A stretch of 6,051 bases of DNA from Pseudomonadota bacterium (GTDB lineage: Bacteria; Pseudomonadota; Gammaproteobacteria; Steroidobacterales; Steroidobacteraceae). The stretch is from positions 1-6,051 of the forward strand of contig JAKADE010000184.1 in NCBI GenBank assembly GCA_021820785.1, written 5' to 3'. Under the pieces are notes generated by a model. That model saw only the letters and a list, made by a program, of their open reading frames with translations, ran no database searches and was not told the origin of the DNA. Shown piece by piece: positions 5,210 to 6,051 of the stretch (the first letter of the stretch is position 1; every line of letters starts with the position of its first letter). Both the position numbers and the translations under genes were made by a program.

Positions 5210-6051
5210 AGTACCCCTTGGCGTCGGTCCGCGGCGCCCGCAAGTCGTTGTTCTGTTCGGCGCCACGGGCGATCTGGCCCGCCGCAAGCTCCTGCCGGGG
5301 CTGTTTCACCTCAGTGCCGCCGGGTACATCCCGGGCTGTCGCATCGTCGGGGTATCCCTCGATGATCTCGATGCGGAGGGCTTCCGTCAGATCGCCCAGC
5401 GCGCCGTGAAGGAATTCTCCACCCACGAGGCGAGCCCCAAGGCGTGGGCCGAGTTTGCCGCCGGCATCGACTACGTGTCGCTCGGCGCCGGCGCCCCGGC
5501 GCTCGCCGCCGCGGTGCAGCGGGCCGAGCAGGGGCTCTCCGGGGAGTGTCAGCGGCTGCACTATTTGAGCGTGCCGCCGAACGCCGCGCTCTCGACGGTG
5601 CGGCTGCTGAGTGAGGCGGGTCTGGTGAACCGCTCGCGCATCATCATGGAGAAGCCGTTCGGCACGGACCTCACCAGCGCCCGCTCGCTCAACGAGAAGC
5701 TGCACGAGGTGTTCAGCGAGGAGCAGATCTTTCGCATCGATCACTTCCTCGGCAAGGAACCGGCGCAGAACATTCTCGCCTTCCGCTTCGCCAACGGACT
5801 GTTCGAGCCGATCTGGAACCGCAACTTCATCGAGCACGTGCAGATCGACGTGCCCGAAACGCTCGGGCTCGACAAGCGCACGGTCTTCTACGACTCGATC
5901 GGTGCCTTCCGCGACATGGTGGTCACGCACCTGTTCCAGATCCTCGCCTTCGTCGCGATGGAGCCGCCGACGGCGCTCGAGCCGAACGCGATCAGCGAGG
6001 AGAAGAACAAGGTCTTCCGCAGCATGCTGCCGATCCGGCCGCACGATGTGG
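5202..6051 (+). CDS. zwf: Glucose-6-phosphate 1-dehydrogenase, partial at 3' end
   Basis: This enzyme oxidises glucose-6-phosphate to 6-phosphogluconolactone with reduction of NADP, the entry step of the oxidative pentose phosphate and Entner-Doudoroff pathways. The window holds 283 codons, a little under 60% of the usual length of about 490. The dinucleotide-binding motif is [19 protein letters not shown] (16-34), followed by HYLSVPP (120-126), [11 protein letters not shown] (147-157) and the family active-site signature RIDHFLGKE (178-186, with His181 and Lys185). His243 in [10 protein letters not shown] aligns with the catalytic base of the family. [13 protein letters not shown] (194-206) matches a subtype I also recall from actinobacteria. 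The GTG at 5202 is the start: an in-frame stop lies just upstream at 5187-5189, the next in-frame ATG is far inside the protein, and GGAG precedes it by 4 nt. Confidence 0.96.
   Translation, partial: MAKVPLGVGPRRPQVVVLFGATGDLARRKLLPGLFHLSAAGYIPGCRIVGVSLDDLDAEGFRQIAQRAVKEFSTHEASPKAWAEFAAGIDYVSLGAGAPALAAAVQRAEQGLSGECQRLHYLSVPPNAALSTVRLLSEAGLVNRSRIIMEKPFGTDLTSARSLNEKLHEVFSEEQIFRIDHFLGKEPAQNILAFRFANGLFEPIWNRNFIEHVQIDVPETLGLDKRTVFYDSIGAFRDMVVTHLFQILAFVAMEPPTALEPNAISEEKNKVFRSMLPIRPHDV

Noticed and set aside
5037..6044. 335-codon open frame on the minus strand
   Set aside because: It is antisense to zwf, which has the active-site signature and the NADP motif in the other frame.

Overview
This is a GC-rich window carrying core metabolism. 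The dense CTC, GAG, GCC and GCG codon use, the [4Fe-4S] FNR-type regulator and the close match of the Kbl fragment to the E. coli enzyme suggest a high-GC proteobacterium. I cannot fix the class: Kbl looks gammaproteobacterial, NadA resembles the shorter form I associate with alphaproteobacteria, and Zwf resembles a type also seen in actinobacteria. These are recollections of the families, not search results.

Layout. On the minus strand, from right to left, lie an FNR/CRP-family regulator (1205-1885) and then kbl, 2-amino-3-ketobutyrate CoA ligase (1-1151, with its C-terminus cut by the window edge). On the plus strand lie nadA (2031-3002, or from 1980) and nadB (3014-4513), 11 nt apart and evidently an operon. 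They are followed by a DUF1993/DinB-like protein of unknown function (4591-5112) and by the first 283 codons of zwf, glucose-6-phosphate dehydrogenase (5202 to the window end). The only sizeable non-coding stretch is the divergent region 1886-2030. It is less GC-rich than its surroundings and holds an FNR-like palindrome (1913-1926) and a perfect 10-bp inverted repeat (1929-1938/1957-1966).

How the genes fit together. NadB oxidises L-aspartate to iminoaspartate, and the iron-sulphur enzyme NadA condenses it with dihydroxyacetone phosphate to give quinolinate, the precursor of NAD. nadC, the next step, is not in the window. Zwf is a major NADPH-producing enzyme, and Kbl finishes threonine-to-glycine degradation after the NAD-dependent Tdh. 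An oxygen-sensor-type regulator shares a promoter region with an oxygen-sensitive NAD synthesis enzyme, which makes oxygen control of nadAB a reasonable but untested idea.

I see no mobile element, CRISPR array, RNA gene or evident new multi-gene system. The points most worth checking are regulatory: the FNR-like protein with an altered recognition helix, the palindromes between it and nadA, and a perfect TATAAT placed so close to the kbl start that its mRNA may be leaderless.
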